Assembly (NCBI GenBank): GCA_017471185.1
Contig: JAFUVZ010000004.1
Coordinates: forward strand, 1 to 41,156
DNA: 41,156 bases
DNA from: Bacteroidaceae bacterium
Lineage (GTDB): Bacteria; Bacteroidota; Bacteroidia; Bacteroidales; Bacteroidaceae
Reading direction: 5' to 3'
Shown: one piece after another, positions 18,297 to 26,572 of the stretch
Position numbering within the stretch: position 1 is the first letter of the stretch
Layout of the letters: each line of letters opens with the position of its first letter
Position numbers and translations under genes: made by a program
Notes under the pieces: generated by a model
Database searches by the model: none
What the model saw: the letters and a program-made list of their open reading frames with translations, nothing else
What the model was told of the DNA's origin: nothing

Positions 18297-18938
18297 TTAT
18301 ATCCTGAAGAAAGGATTCTCTTTCTTCTCTGTGCCAATGGTGGTAGGTGCTCCATGTCCCGGATATACCACCGTATCGTCTGGCAATACGAATAACTTTG
18401 CACAAATTCCTTCAATCAAGGTATCGAAGTTGCCCCCGGCAAGGTCTGCTCTTCCAATGCTTCCTTGGAAAAGCACGTCGCCGGAGAACAGACATCCTTC
18501 AGCTGCATTGTAGAATACGATACCACCTGGAGAATGTCCGGGTACATGAATCACTTCCAGACAAGTGTTACCAAAAGTCACGAAAGTGCCATCGTGCAGA
18601 TGCGTGGCTGGTGGTTCAGGTTCACTTTCTAACTTCATGCCGAACATGCGGCTCTGCTTGGGAGCCAGTTCCACCCAGTAAAGGTCAGCTTCATTCGCTT
18701 CGCTTTTCACACCGAATGTACGTTCACAGAAAGGATTGCCACAAATGTGGTCGATGTGCAGGTGCGTGTTTAACAGGTGCTTCACAGTCAATCCGTTATT
18801 TGCGATAAAGTCCTTGAGTGCTATCTTCTCTTCCTCGTAATAGCATCCTGGGTCGATGATGGCGGCTTCATTCGTCTCATCCCACAGAACATAGCAGTTA
18901 ACGGGGAACATGTTAAATTCAAATCTCTTGATTTTCAT
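18297..18938 (-). CDS. MBL-fold hydrolase, glyoxalase II-like
   Basis: The 213-residue protein shows the metallo-beta-lactamase metal motifs: THLHIDH near residue 58, PGHSPGG near 131, SGD near 151, GRAD, and PGHG near 195. This is the compact form often annotated as hydroxyacylglutathione hydrolase-like. It lacks the long C-terminal domain of true glyoxalase II, so a general thioesterase role is as likely. Its ATG overlaps the rsmG stop as ATGA. Confidence 0.9.
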   Translation of the reverse strand: MKIKRFEFNMFPVNCYVLWDETNEAAIIDPGCYYEEEKIALKDFIANNGLTVKHLLNTHLHIDHICGNPFCERTFGVKSEANEADLYWVELAPKQSRMFGMKLESEPEPPATHLHDGTFVTFGNTCLEVIHVPGHSPGGIVFYNAAEGCLFSGDVLFQGSIGRADLAGGNFDTLIEGICAKLFVLPDDTVVYPGHGAPTTIGTEKKENPFFRI

Positions 18939-19555
18939 ATTGCGGTAAAAACTACTTTCTTTGTTTCAAAATAAGGTTCCTCGAAATAATCAGACAAATC
19001 CCAGAAGATGCTCCTGTCCTTCAGGTGAATGGCCTCATGCTCCAGTTCGCCACCCTTGAGACAGATCAGTCCGTTAGGCAAAGCGTTCTGTTGCTTGTGG
19101 CTGATGTTTTTCCTCACCAGTCTTACCAGGTCCTCCAACGGCATCACGGCACGGCTCACCACATAGTCGAACTTGCCTTTTTCCTCCTCGGCACGTTCAT
19201 GCGCGGAAGTGACGTTCTGCAGACCAATGCTTTTCGCTACTTCCGTAGCTACGCGCACTTTCTTCCCGATACTGTCAATAAGGTGGAATTTCACCTCGGG
19301 GAAAAGAATAGCCAGGGGAATACCCGGGAATCCTCCACCTGTGCCCAGATCCATGACAGAGGTGCCTTCAACGAGTTTTAACACCTTCGCAATGCCAAGG
19401 GAGTGAAGCACATGATGCTCATACAGGTTACCTATATCCTTACGGGAAATCACGTTGATCTTAGCGTTCCAGTCTTCATACAGAGGTCCCAACGCCTCAA
19501 ACTGCCTCTCTTGCGTTTCCGTCAGGTCATTGAAATATTTCTTAATAATATCCAT
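18935..19555 (-). CDS. rsmG: 16S rRNA (guanine527-N7)-methyltransferase
   Basis: RsmG methylates G527 of 16S rRNA using SAM. The 206-residue product shows NVISRKDIGNLYEHHVLHSL, the SAM-binding VMDLGTGGGFPGIPLA and the SRA segment (DYVVSRAV). The ATG at 19555 gives the expected MDIIKKYFNDL start. An in-frame ATG at 19603 would add 16 residues made only of translated ATGGARA heptamers (MENGKWK-type). The GGAGA within that array may act as the ribosome site. Confidence 0.95.
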   Translation of the reverse strand: MDIIKKYFNDLTETQERQFEALGPLYEDWNAKINVISRKDIGNLYEHHVLHSLGIAKVLKLVEGTSVMDLGTGGGFPGIPLAILFPEVKFHLIDSIGKKVRVATEVAKSIGLQNVTSAHERAEEEKGKFDYVVSRAVMPLEDLVRLVRKNISHKQQNALPNGLICLKGGELEHEAIHLKDRSIFWDLSDYFEEPYFETKKVVFTAI

Positions 19556-19612
19556 TCTCCATTCTCCATTTCCATTCTCCATTTTCCATTTTCCATTCTC
19601 CATTTTCCATTC
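19556..19612 (-). repeat. ATGGARA heptamer array
   Basis: On the minus strand about eight units of ATGGAAA or ATGGAGA, one of them six bases long, run between the DUF3298 stop (two bases away) and the rsmG ATG, which is itself the last partial unit. The array holds ATG codons in more than one frame and repeated GGAGA. Confidence 0.9.
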
Positions 19613-20473
19613 TCACTTCCCTCTTAGTTCCTTCACGATCATATACTCTGTATTCAGGATAGGATCCAGCTGTTCAAAAGTAAGGTCAATTTCCACAGGA
19701 CCGATTACATAAGGAGCTATTTCATAGATGTTATACAAGAAACTGATGCCACCAGGTGTAAGCTTGAAGTTCTCAGTGGGAATGATGTCGGATGTAGTGC
19801 CATACCCCAGTTCCTCCAGTTCTTCTTTCGTAGATGCTCCCACATCTTCCATCAGTTTCGCAACCAACATTTCTGTCAGTTCCTCGTCATACTCGCCTAC
19901 GAGCAAGTCGTTCAGTTCTATCTCCTTCAAGGTGCGCAGGTCAATGCTCTTGAAATAAGTGAAATACACCGGATGAGCCCCGCCTGTGAACTCCTCCATA
20001 TAAAAACGATAAGTCAGCAAGTGTTTGTCATAATACTCCACCTTGGTCTCCGTCTCACGCTGGTAAGAATACCAGAACTTCTCAGGGGCAGAGCCTTCCT
20101 CCGCTGCTTCTTCCTGATACATTGGCTCAAGGTCGTTACGGTATGTGGAGAAATAATTGTCGGTGAATTGTCTGACAGCTGCTTCCGGTTGCAGGGAAGC
20201 ATAACTCTCGCCAAACACGAAAGCCTGAAGCGCATGGTTGATACTGTCTTTCATCTTCTCGTCACTCGATTCCGACACAAAAGAGAAATCAGTCTTCACT
20301 TCAGCGTGAGGTTTGGTCTTGTCGTCAAACAGATGCCTGCTTTCCTCAAGTATTATATTGTCAAACTTTAAGTCGCCAACAAGCACCCTTTCCTGTTTAC
20401 ATCCTCCCATGCAGAAGACAAAGGCAAGCATAATGCCTGATATGATGGCAAATTGTAATCTTGTTCTTTTCAT
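19613..20473 (-). CDS. DUF3298-domain lipoprotein
   Basis: The 286-residue product starts with a lipoprotein signal peptide; the lipobox MGGC puts the lipidated Cys near residue 25. An N-terminal DUF4163-like part is followed by the DUF3298 domain of RsiV-type proteins, ending in FKLTPGGISFLYNIYEIAPY and then a beta strand. DUF3298 in RsiV binds lysozyme; whether this free-standing lipoprotein does so is unknown. It heads the minus-strand group with rsmG, the MBL gene and gcvP. Confidence 0.85.
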   Translation of the reverse strand: MKRTRLQFAIISGIMLAFVFCMGGCKQERVLVGDLKFDNIILEESRHLFDDKTKPHAEVKTDFSFVSESSDEKMKDSINHALQAFVFGESYASLQPEAAVRQFTDNYFSTYRNDLEPMYQEEAAEEGSAPEKFWYSYQRETETKVEYYDKHLLTYRFYMEEFTGGAHPVYFTYFKSIDLRTLKEIELNDLLVGEYDEELTEMLVAKLMEDVGASTKEELEELGYGTTSDIIPTENFKLTPGGISFLYNIYEIAPYVIGPVEIDLTFEQLDPILNTEYMIVKELRGK

Positions 20474-20502
20474 ATTCTAAACGGATATGTAGTTTCAGTT
20501 AG

Positions 20503-20532
20503 CGAAGTTACGAATAAATTTTCTTATCTTTG
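20503..20532. promoter_or_regulatory. Divergent -7 boxes for the DUF3298 group and lipB
   Basis: Minus-strand TAACTTCG at 20503-20510 (one mismatch) and plus-strand TATCTTTG at 20525-20532, 14 bases apart. The lipB ATG is 24 bases after the plus-strand box. Confidence 0.55.
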
Positions 20533-20555
20533 CAGAGAAATGTGAAAAAAAGAGC

Positions 20556-21263
20556 ATGGAAAATCATCTGATTGTTGAAGACTGGGGACTGATAGTTTAT
20601 GCTGAGGCATGGCAAAGGCAGGAAGAGCTTTTCAACCAACGCTTGGTTAGTAAAGCCGGACAAGATGCTGATGCTTTAGACCATATCATACTCTGTGAGC
20701 ACCCACACGTTTATACGTTGGGACGGAGTGGGAAAGCGGCTAACATGCTGATGACCGACGAACAGCTCAAACGCATAGGAGCCTCCTATTATCATATAGA
20801 CAGGGGTGGAGACATCACCTATCATGGACCTGGACAACTGGTATGTTATCCGATTCTAGATTTGGAACGTTATCATTTGGGGCTCAAGGAGTACATCTGG
20901 TTGATTGAGGAATCGGTGATTCGGGTATGCGCTTCCTACGGCATTGAGACCGGAAGGCTGGAGAAAGCCACGGGTGTTTGGCTTGACGCTCATGGCCCCA
21001 AGGCCCGTAAAATCTGTGCCATCGGCGTGAGGAGTAGCCGGTATGTCACCATGCATGGCCTGGCATTGAACGTGAATACTGACCTACGCTACTTCGGTTA
21101 CATCAATCCGTGCGGATTTATAGATAAAGGTGTCACCTCATTGGCCAAGGAACTGGGATGTGAGGTGCCTATGGAAGAGGTGAAGAAACTTCTTTCAGGA
21201 CAGATTGTTAGTTTGTTAAATAATAATTATAAGATATGCAGATTAAGTCAGCTGAATTCGTGA
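20556..21263 (+). CDS. lipB: Lipoyl(octanoyl) transferase
   Basis: LipB moves octanoyl from acyl carrier protein to lipoyl domains. The 235-residue product has [10 protein letters not shown] near residue 49, [12 protein letters not shown] near 86, [16 protein letters not shown] near 148 with the catalytic Lys just before it, and the catalytic Cys in NPCGF near 185. The 3' end overlaps engB by 28 bases. Confidence 0.96.
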   Translation: MENHLIVEDWGLIVYAEAWQRQEELFNQRLVSKAGQDADALDHIILCEHPHVYTLGRSGKAANMLMTDEQLKRIGASYYHIDRGGDITYHGPGQLVCYPILDLERYHLGLKEYIWLIEESVIRVCASYGIETGRLEKATGVWLDAHGPKARKICAIGVRSSRYVTMHGLALNVNTDLRYFGYINPCGFIDKGVTSLAKELGCEVPMEEVKKLLSGQIVSLLNNNYKICRLSQLNS

Positions 21264-21841
21264 TTAGCAATACAGATGTGAACAAATGTCCGAAGGCAGG
21301 ATTGCCAGAATATGCCTTCATCGGACGTAGTAATGTGGGCAAGTCGAGCCTGATTAATATGTTGACCAACAACAAGAAGCTTGCCATGACCTCTTCTACT
21401 CCGGGCAAGACCTTGCTGATCAATCATTTCCTGATTAATAAGCAGTGGTATCTGGTGGATCTGCCAGGCTATGGTTATGCCAATCGTAGCAAGAAGGGGG
21501 TGAGTGGCATCCAGAAAGTCATCGGTTCCTACCTGGAGCAACGTATGGAGATGACCTGTCTGTTTGTGTTGATAGACAGTCGATTGGCTCCCCAGAAGAT
21601 AGACATGGACTTCATGAACTGGTTGGGAGAGAATGAGATTCCATTCGCCATCGTCTTTACCAAAGCTGATAAGCAGTCGAAGCTCAGGACAGACACCAAT
21701 GTGGCCACTTATTTGGAAACGTTGAAGGAACATTGGGAAGAACTGCCTCCTTATTTTATAACTTCCTCTTTGAAAGCGACGGGAAGAGACGAACTTTTGG
21801 ACTATATAGAGGGAATAAATCGTTCACTAAAAGAAAAATAA
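21236..21841 (+). CDS. engB: Ribosome-biogenesis GTPase EngB (YihA/YsxC)
   Basis: The 201-residue GTPase acts in 50S subunit assembly. Motifs are G1 GRSNVGKSS near residue 30, G2 TSSTPGKT, G3 DLPGYGYA near 75, G4 TKAD near 140 and an SS-containing G5 near 174. The ATG at 21236 lies within the lipB end and gives the conserved start; the overlap implies coupled translation. Confidence 0.97.
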   Translation: MQIKSAEFVISNTDVNKCPKAGLPEYAFIGRSNVGKSSLINMLTNNKKLAMTSSTPGKTLLINHFLINKQWYLVDLPGYGYANRSKKGVSGIQKVIGSYLEQRMEMTCLFVLIDSRLAPQKIDMDFMNWLGENEIPFAIVFTKADKQSKLRTDTNVATYLETLKEHWEELPPYFITSSLKATGRDELLDYIEGINRSLKEK

Positions 21842-21895
21842 ACGAATAATTGACACTTTTTTGCGAAATATGTGCAATGTATTGACATTTTTTGT

Positions 21896-21903
21896 TAACT
21901 TTG
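21896..21903 (+). promoter_or_regulatory. -7 box for spt
   Basis: TAACTTTG, 51 bases before the spt ATG. A start site about seven bases further on would fall at the foot of the hairpin at 21907. Confidence 0.6.
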
Positions 21904-21906
21904 CAG

Positions 21907-21935
21907 CCTGCTTACATAAAAGCAGGTAATTTTTT
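21907..21935 (+). terminator. Hairpin with T tract in the spt leader
   Basis: CCTGCTT (21907-21913) pairs perfectly with AAGCAGG (21920-21926) around a six-base loop, followed by TAATTTTTT. It has terminator shape for the lipB-engB transcript, but it also overlaps the expected spt start site and so would be the 5' end of the spt mRNA. Confidence 0.6.
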
Positions 21936-21954
21936 AAAAAACGAATATTAAACA

Positions 21955-23142
21955 ATGAGTTTATTATCAGAGAAGTTGGGAAAATACCAGGAGCCTCAGT
22001 ATTATAAGGCCAGAGGTATCTATCCATATTTCAGAGAGATTGACAGCCATCAGGGTACTGAAGTCATGATGAGCGGTAAGAAAGTCCTCATGTTTGGTTC
22101 TAATGCCTATACAGGCTTGACTTATGATCAGAGAATCATTGATGCTTCTATTGAGGCAACTAAAAAATATGGTACCGGTTGTGCTGGTTCGCGCTTGCTA
22201 AACGGTACACTCGACCTTCACGTTCAGCTTGAGAAAGAATTGGCTGCATTTGTCGGCAAGGAAGAGGCGTTGTGTTTCTCTACAGGCTTTACGGTAAACG
22301 AGGGCGTGATTCCTCAGCTCGTAGGTCGTGGCGACTATATAATCTGTGATGACAGAGACCATGCCTCTATCGTTGACGGTCGCCGCCTTTCTTTCGCAAC
22401 TCAGTTGAAATATAAGCATAACGATATGGATGCTCTTGAAAAAGAGCTGAAGAAATGTGAGCCTAACGCCATCAAACTCATTGTGGTGGATGGCGTGTTT
22501 TCTATGGAGGGCGATCTGGCCAACCTGCCAGAGATTATCCGTCTGAAGAAGAAATATAACGCTTGCGTTTATGTTGATGAGGCTCATGGTATCGGTGTGT
22601 TCGGCAAGCAGGGCCGTGGCGTTTGCGATTATTTCGGCGTGACAGATGATGTTGACTTGATTATGGGTACTTTCAGCAAGTCGCTTGCTTCTCTCGGAGG
22701 TTTCGTGGCTGGTGAGTCTGCCGTTATCAATGCCTTGCGTCATAGCGCACGTTCCTATATCTTCCAGGCAAGTAGCACTCCAGCAGCCACAGCTGCTACC
22801 ATCGAGGCGCTTCATATCATCCAGAATGAGCCAGAGCGTCAAGAGAAGTTGTGGGAGATTACTAACTATGCATTGAAGTCATTCCGTGAGGCGGGCTTTG
22901 AGATTGGCGATACCCAGTCTCCAATCATTCCGCTTTATGTACGTGATACCTATAAGACGTTTGCTGTTACCAAACTGGCGTTTGATGAGGGCATCTTCAT
23001 CAATCCTGTGATTCCACCGGCATGTGCTCCTCAGGACACATTGGTGCGTGTCGCTTTAATGGCTACCCATACCAAGGATCAGATCGATTTTGCTGTGGAA
23101 CATTTGGCTAAATGTTTCCGTGAATTGGACATTATTCGGTAA
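21955..23142 (+). CDS. spt: Serine palmitoyltransferase (alpha-oxoamine synthase)
   Basis: The 395-residue PLP enzyme belongs to the alpha-oxoamine synthase family. Motifs are GSNAYTGLT near residue 50, GTGCAGSRLLNGT near 75, the cofactor Asp and His in VDEAHGIGVFG near 205, and the PLP lysine in GTFSKSLASLGG near 243. Close relatives in Bacteroides condense serine with palmitoyl-CoA to start sphingolipid synthesis. The family also contains glycine C-acetyltransferase, so that remains the alternative. It is monocistronic, bounded by a promoter hairpin and a downstream terminator. Confidence 0.87.
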   Translation: MSLLSEKLGKYQEPQYYKARGIYPYFREIDSHQGTEVMMSGKKVLMFGSNAYTGLTYDQRIIDASIEATKKYGTGCAGSRLLNGTLDLHVQLEKELAAFVGKEEALCFSTGFTVNEGVIPQLVGRGDYIICDDRDHASIVDGRRLSFATQLKYKHNDMDALEKELKKCEPNAIKLIVVDGVFSMEGDLANLPEIIRLKKKYNACVYVDEAHGIGVFGKQGRGVCDYFGVTDDVDLIMGTFSKSLASLGGFVAGESAVINALRHSARSYIFQASSTPAATAATIEALHIIQNEPERQEKLWEITNYALKSFREAGFEIGDTQSPIIPLYVRDTYKTFAVTKLAFDEGIFINPVIPPACAPQDTLVRVALMATHTKDQIDFAVEHLAKCFRELDIIR

Positions 23143-23177
23143 AAAACGTTGAAAAAGAACAAAAATTTCTTATAATA

Positions 23178-23209
23178 TTTGCTCTTTATAATTTTTGTTT
23201 GTATATTTG
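23178..23209 (+). promoter_or_regulatory. Orphan promoter in the spt-phosphoesterase gap
   Basis: TTTG at 23178-23181, a 20-base spacer and TATATTTG at 23202-23209 form the best full Bacteroidetes promoter in the window. No plus-strand gene follows it. Confidence 0.65.
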
Positions 23210-23214
23210 TGGCG

Positions 23215-23319
23215 AATATAACAGGCAAAACAAATAAATTTAATCTCTCTGTAAGTTTTTGAATTAGATGTTGTAGTGATGGGGAGGGGGAATGTGAATT
23301 TCTCCTCCTCAGTTTTTTT
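23215..23319 (+). ncRNA. Candidate small RNA of about 105 nt
   Basis: The segment runs from the start site predicted by the orphan promoter to the end of a T-tailed hairpin. The only ATG frames inside are two codons long or read through the terminator. I recognise no known RNA family in it. The hairpin could instead simply end spt or the opposing phosphoesterase transcript. Confidence 0.4.
23284..23319 (+). terminator. GC-rich hairpin with seven T
   Basis: GAGGGGGA (23284-23291) pairs with TCCTCCTC (23303-23310), one G-T pair included, followed by AG and seven T (23313-23319). It lies 25 bases short of the converging phosphoesterase stop. Confidence 0.65.
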
Positions 23320-23343
23320 GTCTTTACTGAAAACAGGCATTCA

Positions 23344-24699
23344 CTATTCTCTGCCCCTGCTAATCGTCAGCCTTTCCTGTATTTGCCATGTAAGCAGGTT
23401 GTGGATGATTATCTGTAAATTACCATTTTCAACCTTGCCTTCTATTACGGTGGGGAAACGGTCGGGTGCCTCCTGGCGGTTGTCACCACTTCCAGCGAAC
23501 CCCATCTCAGGACCACCGCCGATGATTTGTGCCCATGGACGGTCTGGGCTGGGGGCAAAGTATCTGTAACGGTGTTGATGAGCTGTGATGATCAACTGGC
23601 AACCGGCCTGTTCCAACAATGGAGTCCACATCTGTGCACATGTCCTTTGCCACATGGCGAAGTCGGTAGAATATTTTGAATCCTCATCGGCAGGTGCCAC
23701 ATCGCCTGGATTGCTACGGGGATTATCGTCGAATAGCGGAATATGGCAGAACGCCACCAGGTAAGGTGCACTGGCTATTTCTGGCTTCGCCAAGGCATCG
23801 GCCAGCCAAAAAGTCTGTGCCTTACGATATGGACCACTGGTAAACAGGTCGGCGAATTTCGGATTCGTGTCCAGTTTGTCCTCAGCCGTGTCCAGACCTA
23901 TCATTGCGATATCACCCATGCGGATGGCGAAGTTACGCCCCAGGTCCCAGTCGCGTGATAGCCTCTCTTCGGGTTGCCTGTACATCCACACCCTTTCCAG
24001 GTGTCTGTTCGCCATACCTCGTGAATCATGGTTGCCCGGGCAGAACAGATAAGGAATCTGTGAAGCATAGTCCTTCCGCTCAATCTCTGGGGTGAGGAAG
24101 ATGCGTGTCTGTGCCTCGATGGTCTCCTCCACATTGCTGGCATCACCGTTCCAGATGACACACGACGGGTTGAGTTCCGCAATCTTATCAATCGCTCTGC
24201 CAAATGGCTCCCATCTCACGTGTGTATCGTTGATTACGCAGAAATGTGGTTTGCTCAGTTCGCCTGCCGTCTTGAAACGATAGATACGCTCATCCTGCTC
24301 GTTGCCCAGTATCTTCATGCTATATCCACCCTTGTACTCAATGCGGTCTGCACCTATTTTATAATAATAGGTGGTAGATGGCTTCAGGCCTGTCAGTCTT
24401 ACTTGCTGAACGCGGTCAGTAATCTCTGTAGTACGGTAGCCTCCACATTTTACCTTTCGTCCGTCACTCAAATCAGGCTTCTCGCCCACAATCACATAGC
24501 CGTTGGCCAGGTCACTCACAGCGAAAGCCACGCCCATCGATCTGTCGGCATAGTTCTGAAGCATGGGAGCTGAGATAATCAGCTTGCTTTCATACTGGCT
24601 CCCTGTACGTTGTCCGGTTTCATTGGCGTGAGCCATATTGCCTATCCCTGTGGCCATTGCCAGCAGGGAAGATTTCTTGATAAAGTCTCTGCGTTTCAT
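23344..24699 (-). CDS. Exported purple-acid-phosphatase-like metallophosphoesterase
   Basis: The 451-residue protein starts with a twin-arginine-like leader (KRRDFIKK, then a hydrophobic stretch to about residue 25). A fibronectin-like domain follows (LTGLKPSTTYYYKIGAD), then a calcineurin-type phosphoesterase domain. Metal ligands are in NDTH near residue 157, WNGDAS near 182, GNHD near 222, CHIP near 315 and AHQHR near 370. It is likely a periplasmic or surface phosphatase. Export by Tat is inferred from the leader only. The gene has its own minus-strand -7 box. Confidence 0.88.
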   Translation of the reverse strand: MKRRDFIKKSSLLAMATGIGNMAHANETGQRTGSQYESKLIISAPMLQNYADRSMGVAFAVSDLANGYVIVGEKPDLSDGRKVKCGGYRTTEITDRVQQVRLTGLKPSTTYYYKIGADRIEYKGGYSMKILGNEQDERIYRFKTAGELSKPHFCVINDTHVRWEPFGRAIDKIAELNPSCVIWNGDASNVEETIEAQTRIFLTPEIERKDYASQIPYLFCPGNHDSRGMANRHLERVWMYRQPEERLSRDWDLGRNFAIRMGDIAMIGLDTAEDKLDTNPKFADLFTSGPYRKAQTFWLADALAKPEIASAPYLVAFCHIPLFDDNPRSNPGDVAPADEDSKYSTDFAMWQRTCAQMWTPLLEQAGCQLIITAHQHRYRYFAPSPDRPWAQIIGGGPEMGFAGSGDNRQEAPDRFPTVIEGKVENGNLQIIIHNLLTWQIQERLTISRGRE

Positions 24700-24721
24700 G
24701 GTGTCAAATTTAAGTAATATG

Positions 24722-24729
24722 CAAATGTA
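24722..24729 (-). promoter_or_regulatory. -7 box for the phosphoesterase
   Basis: TACATTTG on the minus strand, 23 bases upstream of the start codon. Confidence 0.55.
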
Positions 24730-24783
24730 ACACTTTTTTTGAAAAAAAAGCCGATAATGCTTGCACGAATAAAAAAATAAGCT

Positions 24784-24791
24784 TACCTTTG
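24784..24791 (+). promoter_or_regulatory. -7 box for tRNA-Pro
   Basis: TACCTTTG, ending 27 bases before the mature tRNA 5' end. Confidence 0.6.
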
Positions 24792-24818
24792 CATCGCTTT
24801 TAAGAAAAAGAAAGCATT

Positions 24819-24893
24819 CGGGGTGTAGCGCAGTCCGGTTAGCGCACCTGCTTTGGGAGCAGGGGGTCCCAAGTTCGAATCTTGGTACCCCGA
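24819..24893 (+). tRNA. tRNA-Pro(TGG)
   Basis: The acceptor strand CGGGGTG pairs with TACCCCG, one G-T pair included. The D arm carries AGCGC and GGTTAGCGC. The anticodon stem CCTGC/GCAGG surrounds a TTTGGGA loop with anticodon TGG, and the T arm reads GTTCGAATC. The discriminator is A24893 and CCA is not encoded. It reads CCA and, by wobble, other proline codons. Confidence 0.96.
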
Positions 24894-24930
24894 CAAGAAA
24901 TGGATTAAGGTTGATAAATAAAAAGGAAAG

Positions 24931-24967
24931 GCAGTTGCGTATGATTCAAACGTGACTGCTTTTTTTT
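24931..24967 (+). terminator. Terminator between tRNA-Pro and glpD
   Basis: GCAGT (24931-24935) pairs with ACTGC (24955-24959), with weaker GCGT/ACGT pairing above it, then eight T (24960-24967). It lies only 24 bases before the glpD ATG. Confidence 0.65.
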
Positions 24968-24991
24968 GTGAGGATAATTTAACTTAATGCT

Positions 24992-26551
24992 ATGAAACGT
25001 GAGGAGCAGATAGAAAGGCTGAGGGAATCGCAAAATATATGGGATTTCGTTGTGATTGGAGGAGGAGCCACTGGGCTGGGATGTGCCGTGGATGCCGCTT
25101 CGAGAGGCTATAACGTGGTTTTGCTCGAACAGGATGACTTTGCCAAATGCACGTCAAGCCGAAGCACGAAGCTGGTGCATGGAGGTGTCCGTTACTTGCA
25201 AAGGGGTGATGTGATGCTGGTGTTGGAAGCCTTGCGTGAGCGGGGCCGTATGAAGGCCAATGCCCCTCATCTGGTGAAAGACCAGGCGTTTGTGATAGCC
25301 AACTACACTTATTGGGATAATTTCCTCTATTTCTGCGGACTCACTTTCTATGATATGCTCTCATTCGGTTTCGGCTACGGACGTTCTAAGTTCATCCGTA
25401 AGGCCAGCGTATTGAAGCGTTTGCCTGCCATCCGTAAGGAAGGACTGAAAGGTGGTATCGTCTATCATGACGGCCAGTTTGACGATTCCCGTATGGCAGT
25501 CAATCTGGCTCAGACTTGCATAGAGCAGGGGGGCGTGGTGGTGAATCATATCAAGGCTACTGAGATACTGCACGATGAGCGTGGTAAGGTATGTGGCGTG
25601 ATAGCTGTTGATCAAGAGACACACGAGTCGTTTACCCTGAAGGCCAAATCGGTCATCAATGCCGCAGGTATCTTCGTTGATGAGGTGATGACGCTCGATA
25701 AGCCAGGTCATAAGCCGATGGTGAAGCCCAGTCAGGGTGTGCACCTTGTGCTCGACATGAAGTTCCTGCAAGGCAATGACGCATTGATGGTGCCTAAGAC
25801 CAGTGACGGCAGGGTGCTCTTTGCGGTTCCTTGGCATGGCAGGGTGGTGGTAGGCACAACCGATGTGCTTCGTGACCATCCTGAGAGTGAGCCACGTGCA
25901 TTAGATGAAGAGATCAATTTCATCTTGCAGACGGCTGGACTTTATATGCGGCCAGCTCCGACGCGTAAGGACATCATCACAGTGTATGCTGGTCAGAGAC
26001 CTCTGGCTGCACCTAAGAACGAAGGTAGGAAAGCCCATGAAATTTCTCGTAGCCATAAGATTATTGTTTCAGCTAACGGTTTGATAACCATAACAGGTGG
26101 AAAGTGGACCAGCTATCGATTGATGGCTGAGGATACCATTGACAAGGCCATTGCCATGCACCTCGTTGAGGCTCGCAAATGCGTTACCAAGCATCTGAAG
26201 ATTCATGGCTGGAGACCGAATCCTGACCTGACCAACCATTGCTATGTATATGGTAGTGATGAGCCTGCCCTGCATGAACTGGAGAGTACTGACGCTGAAT
26301 TCCAGAAGAAGATTTCGCCTAAGTATGATTATACTGTGGGTGAGGTTGTTTGGGCTGTGCGTCATGAGATGGCCCACACGATCGATGATGTGTTGGCTCG
26401 CCGTGTGCGTCTGCTCTATATCGATGCCCGTGAGGCGTTGAGGGTGGCGCCTGAGGTGGCCCAGGTCATTGCCAGAGAGCGTAATCTCCCTCAGTCGTGG
26501 GTAGATAGCCAGGTGCTGGAGTTTGACTCCATCGCCAGGAATTTTTATTAA
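24992..26551 (+). CDS. glpD: Glycerol-3-phosphate dehydrogenase, FAD/quinone type
   Basis: This membrane-associated flavoprotein oxidises glycerol-3-phosphate to dihydroxyacetone phosphate and feeds electrons to quinone. The 519-residue product has the FAD motif VIGGGATGLG near residue 22, SSRSTKLVHGGVRYL near 54, AAGIFVDEV near 225, a GTTD segment near 290 and the second flavin-binding TGGKWTSYRLMAEDT near 365. The C-terminal all-helical DAO_C domain is complete. The TonB receptor follows after 21 bases, so the two may be co-transcribed. Confidence 0.96.
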   Translation: MKREEQIERLRESQNIWDFVVIGGGATGLGCAVDAASRGYNVVLLEQDDFAKCTSSRSTKLVHGGVRYLQRGDVMLVLEALRERGRMKANAPHLVKDQAFVIANYTYWDNFLYFCGLTFYDMLSFGFGYGRSKFIRKASVLKRLPAIRKEGLKGGIVYHDGQFDDSRMAVNLAQTCIEQGGVVVNHIKATEILHDERGKVCGVIAVDQETHESFTLKAKSVINAAGIFVDEVMTLDKPGHKPMVKPSQGVHLVLDMKFLQGNDALMVPKTSDGRVLFAVPWHGRVVVGTTDVLRDHPESEPRALDEEINFILQTAGLYMRPAPTRKDIITVYAGQRPLAAPKNEGRKAHEISRSHKIIVSANGLITITGGKWTSYRLMAEDTIDKAIAMHLVEARKCVTKHLKIHGWRPNPDLTNHCYVYGSDEPALHELESTDAEFQKKISPKYDYTVGEVVWAVRHEMAHTIDDVLARRVRLLYIDAREALRVAPEVAQVIARERNLPQSWVDSQVLEFDSIARNFY

Positions 26552-26572
26552 TTAATTATTAACTAACAAACG

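Noticed and set aside
26400-26572. Cobalamin riboswitch before the BtuB-like receptor
   Set aside because: Only 21 bases separate it from glpD and no B12-box-like structure is visible.
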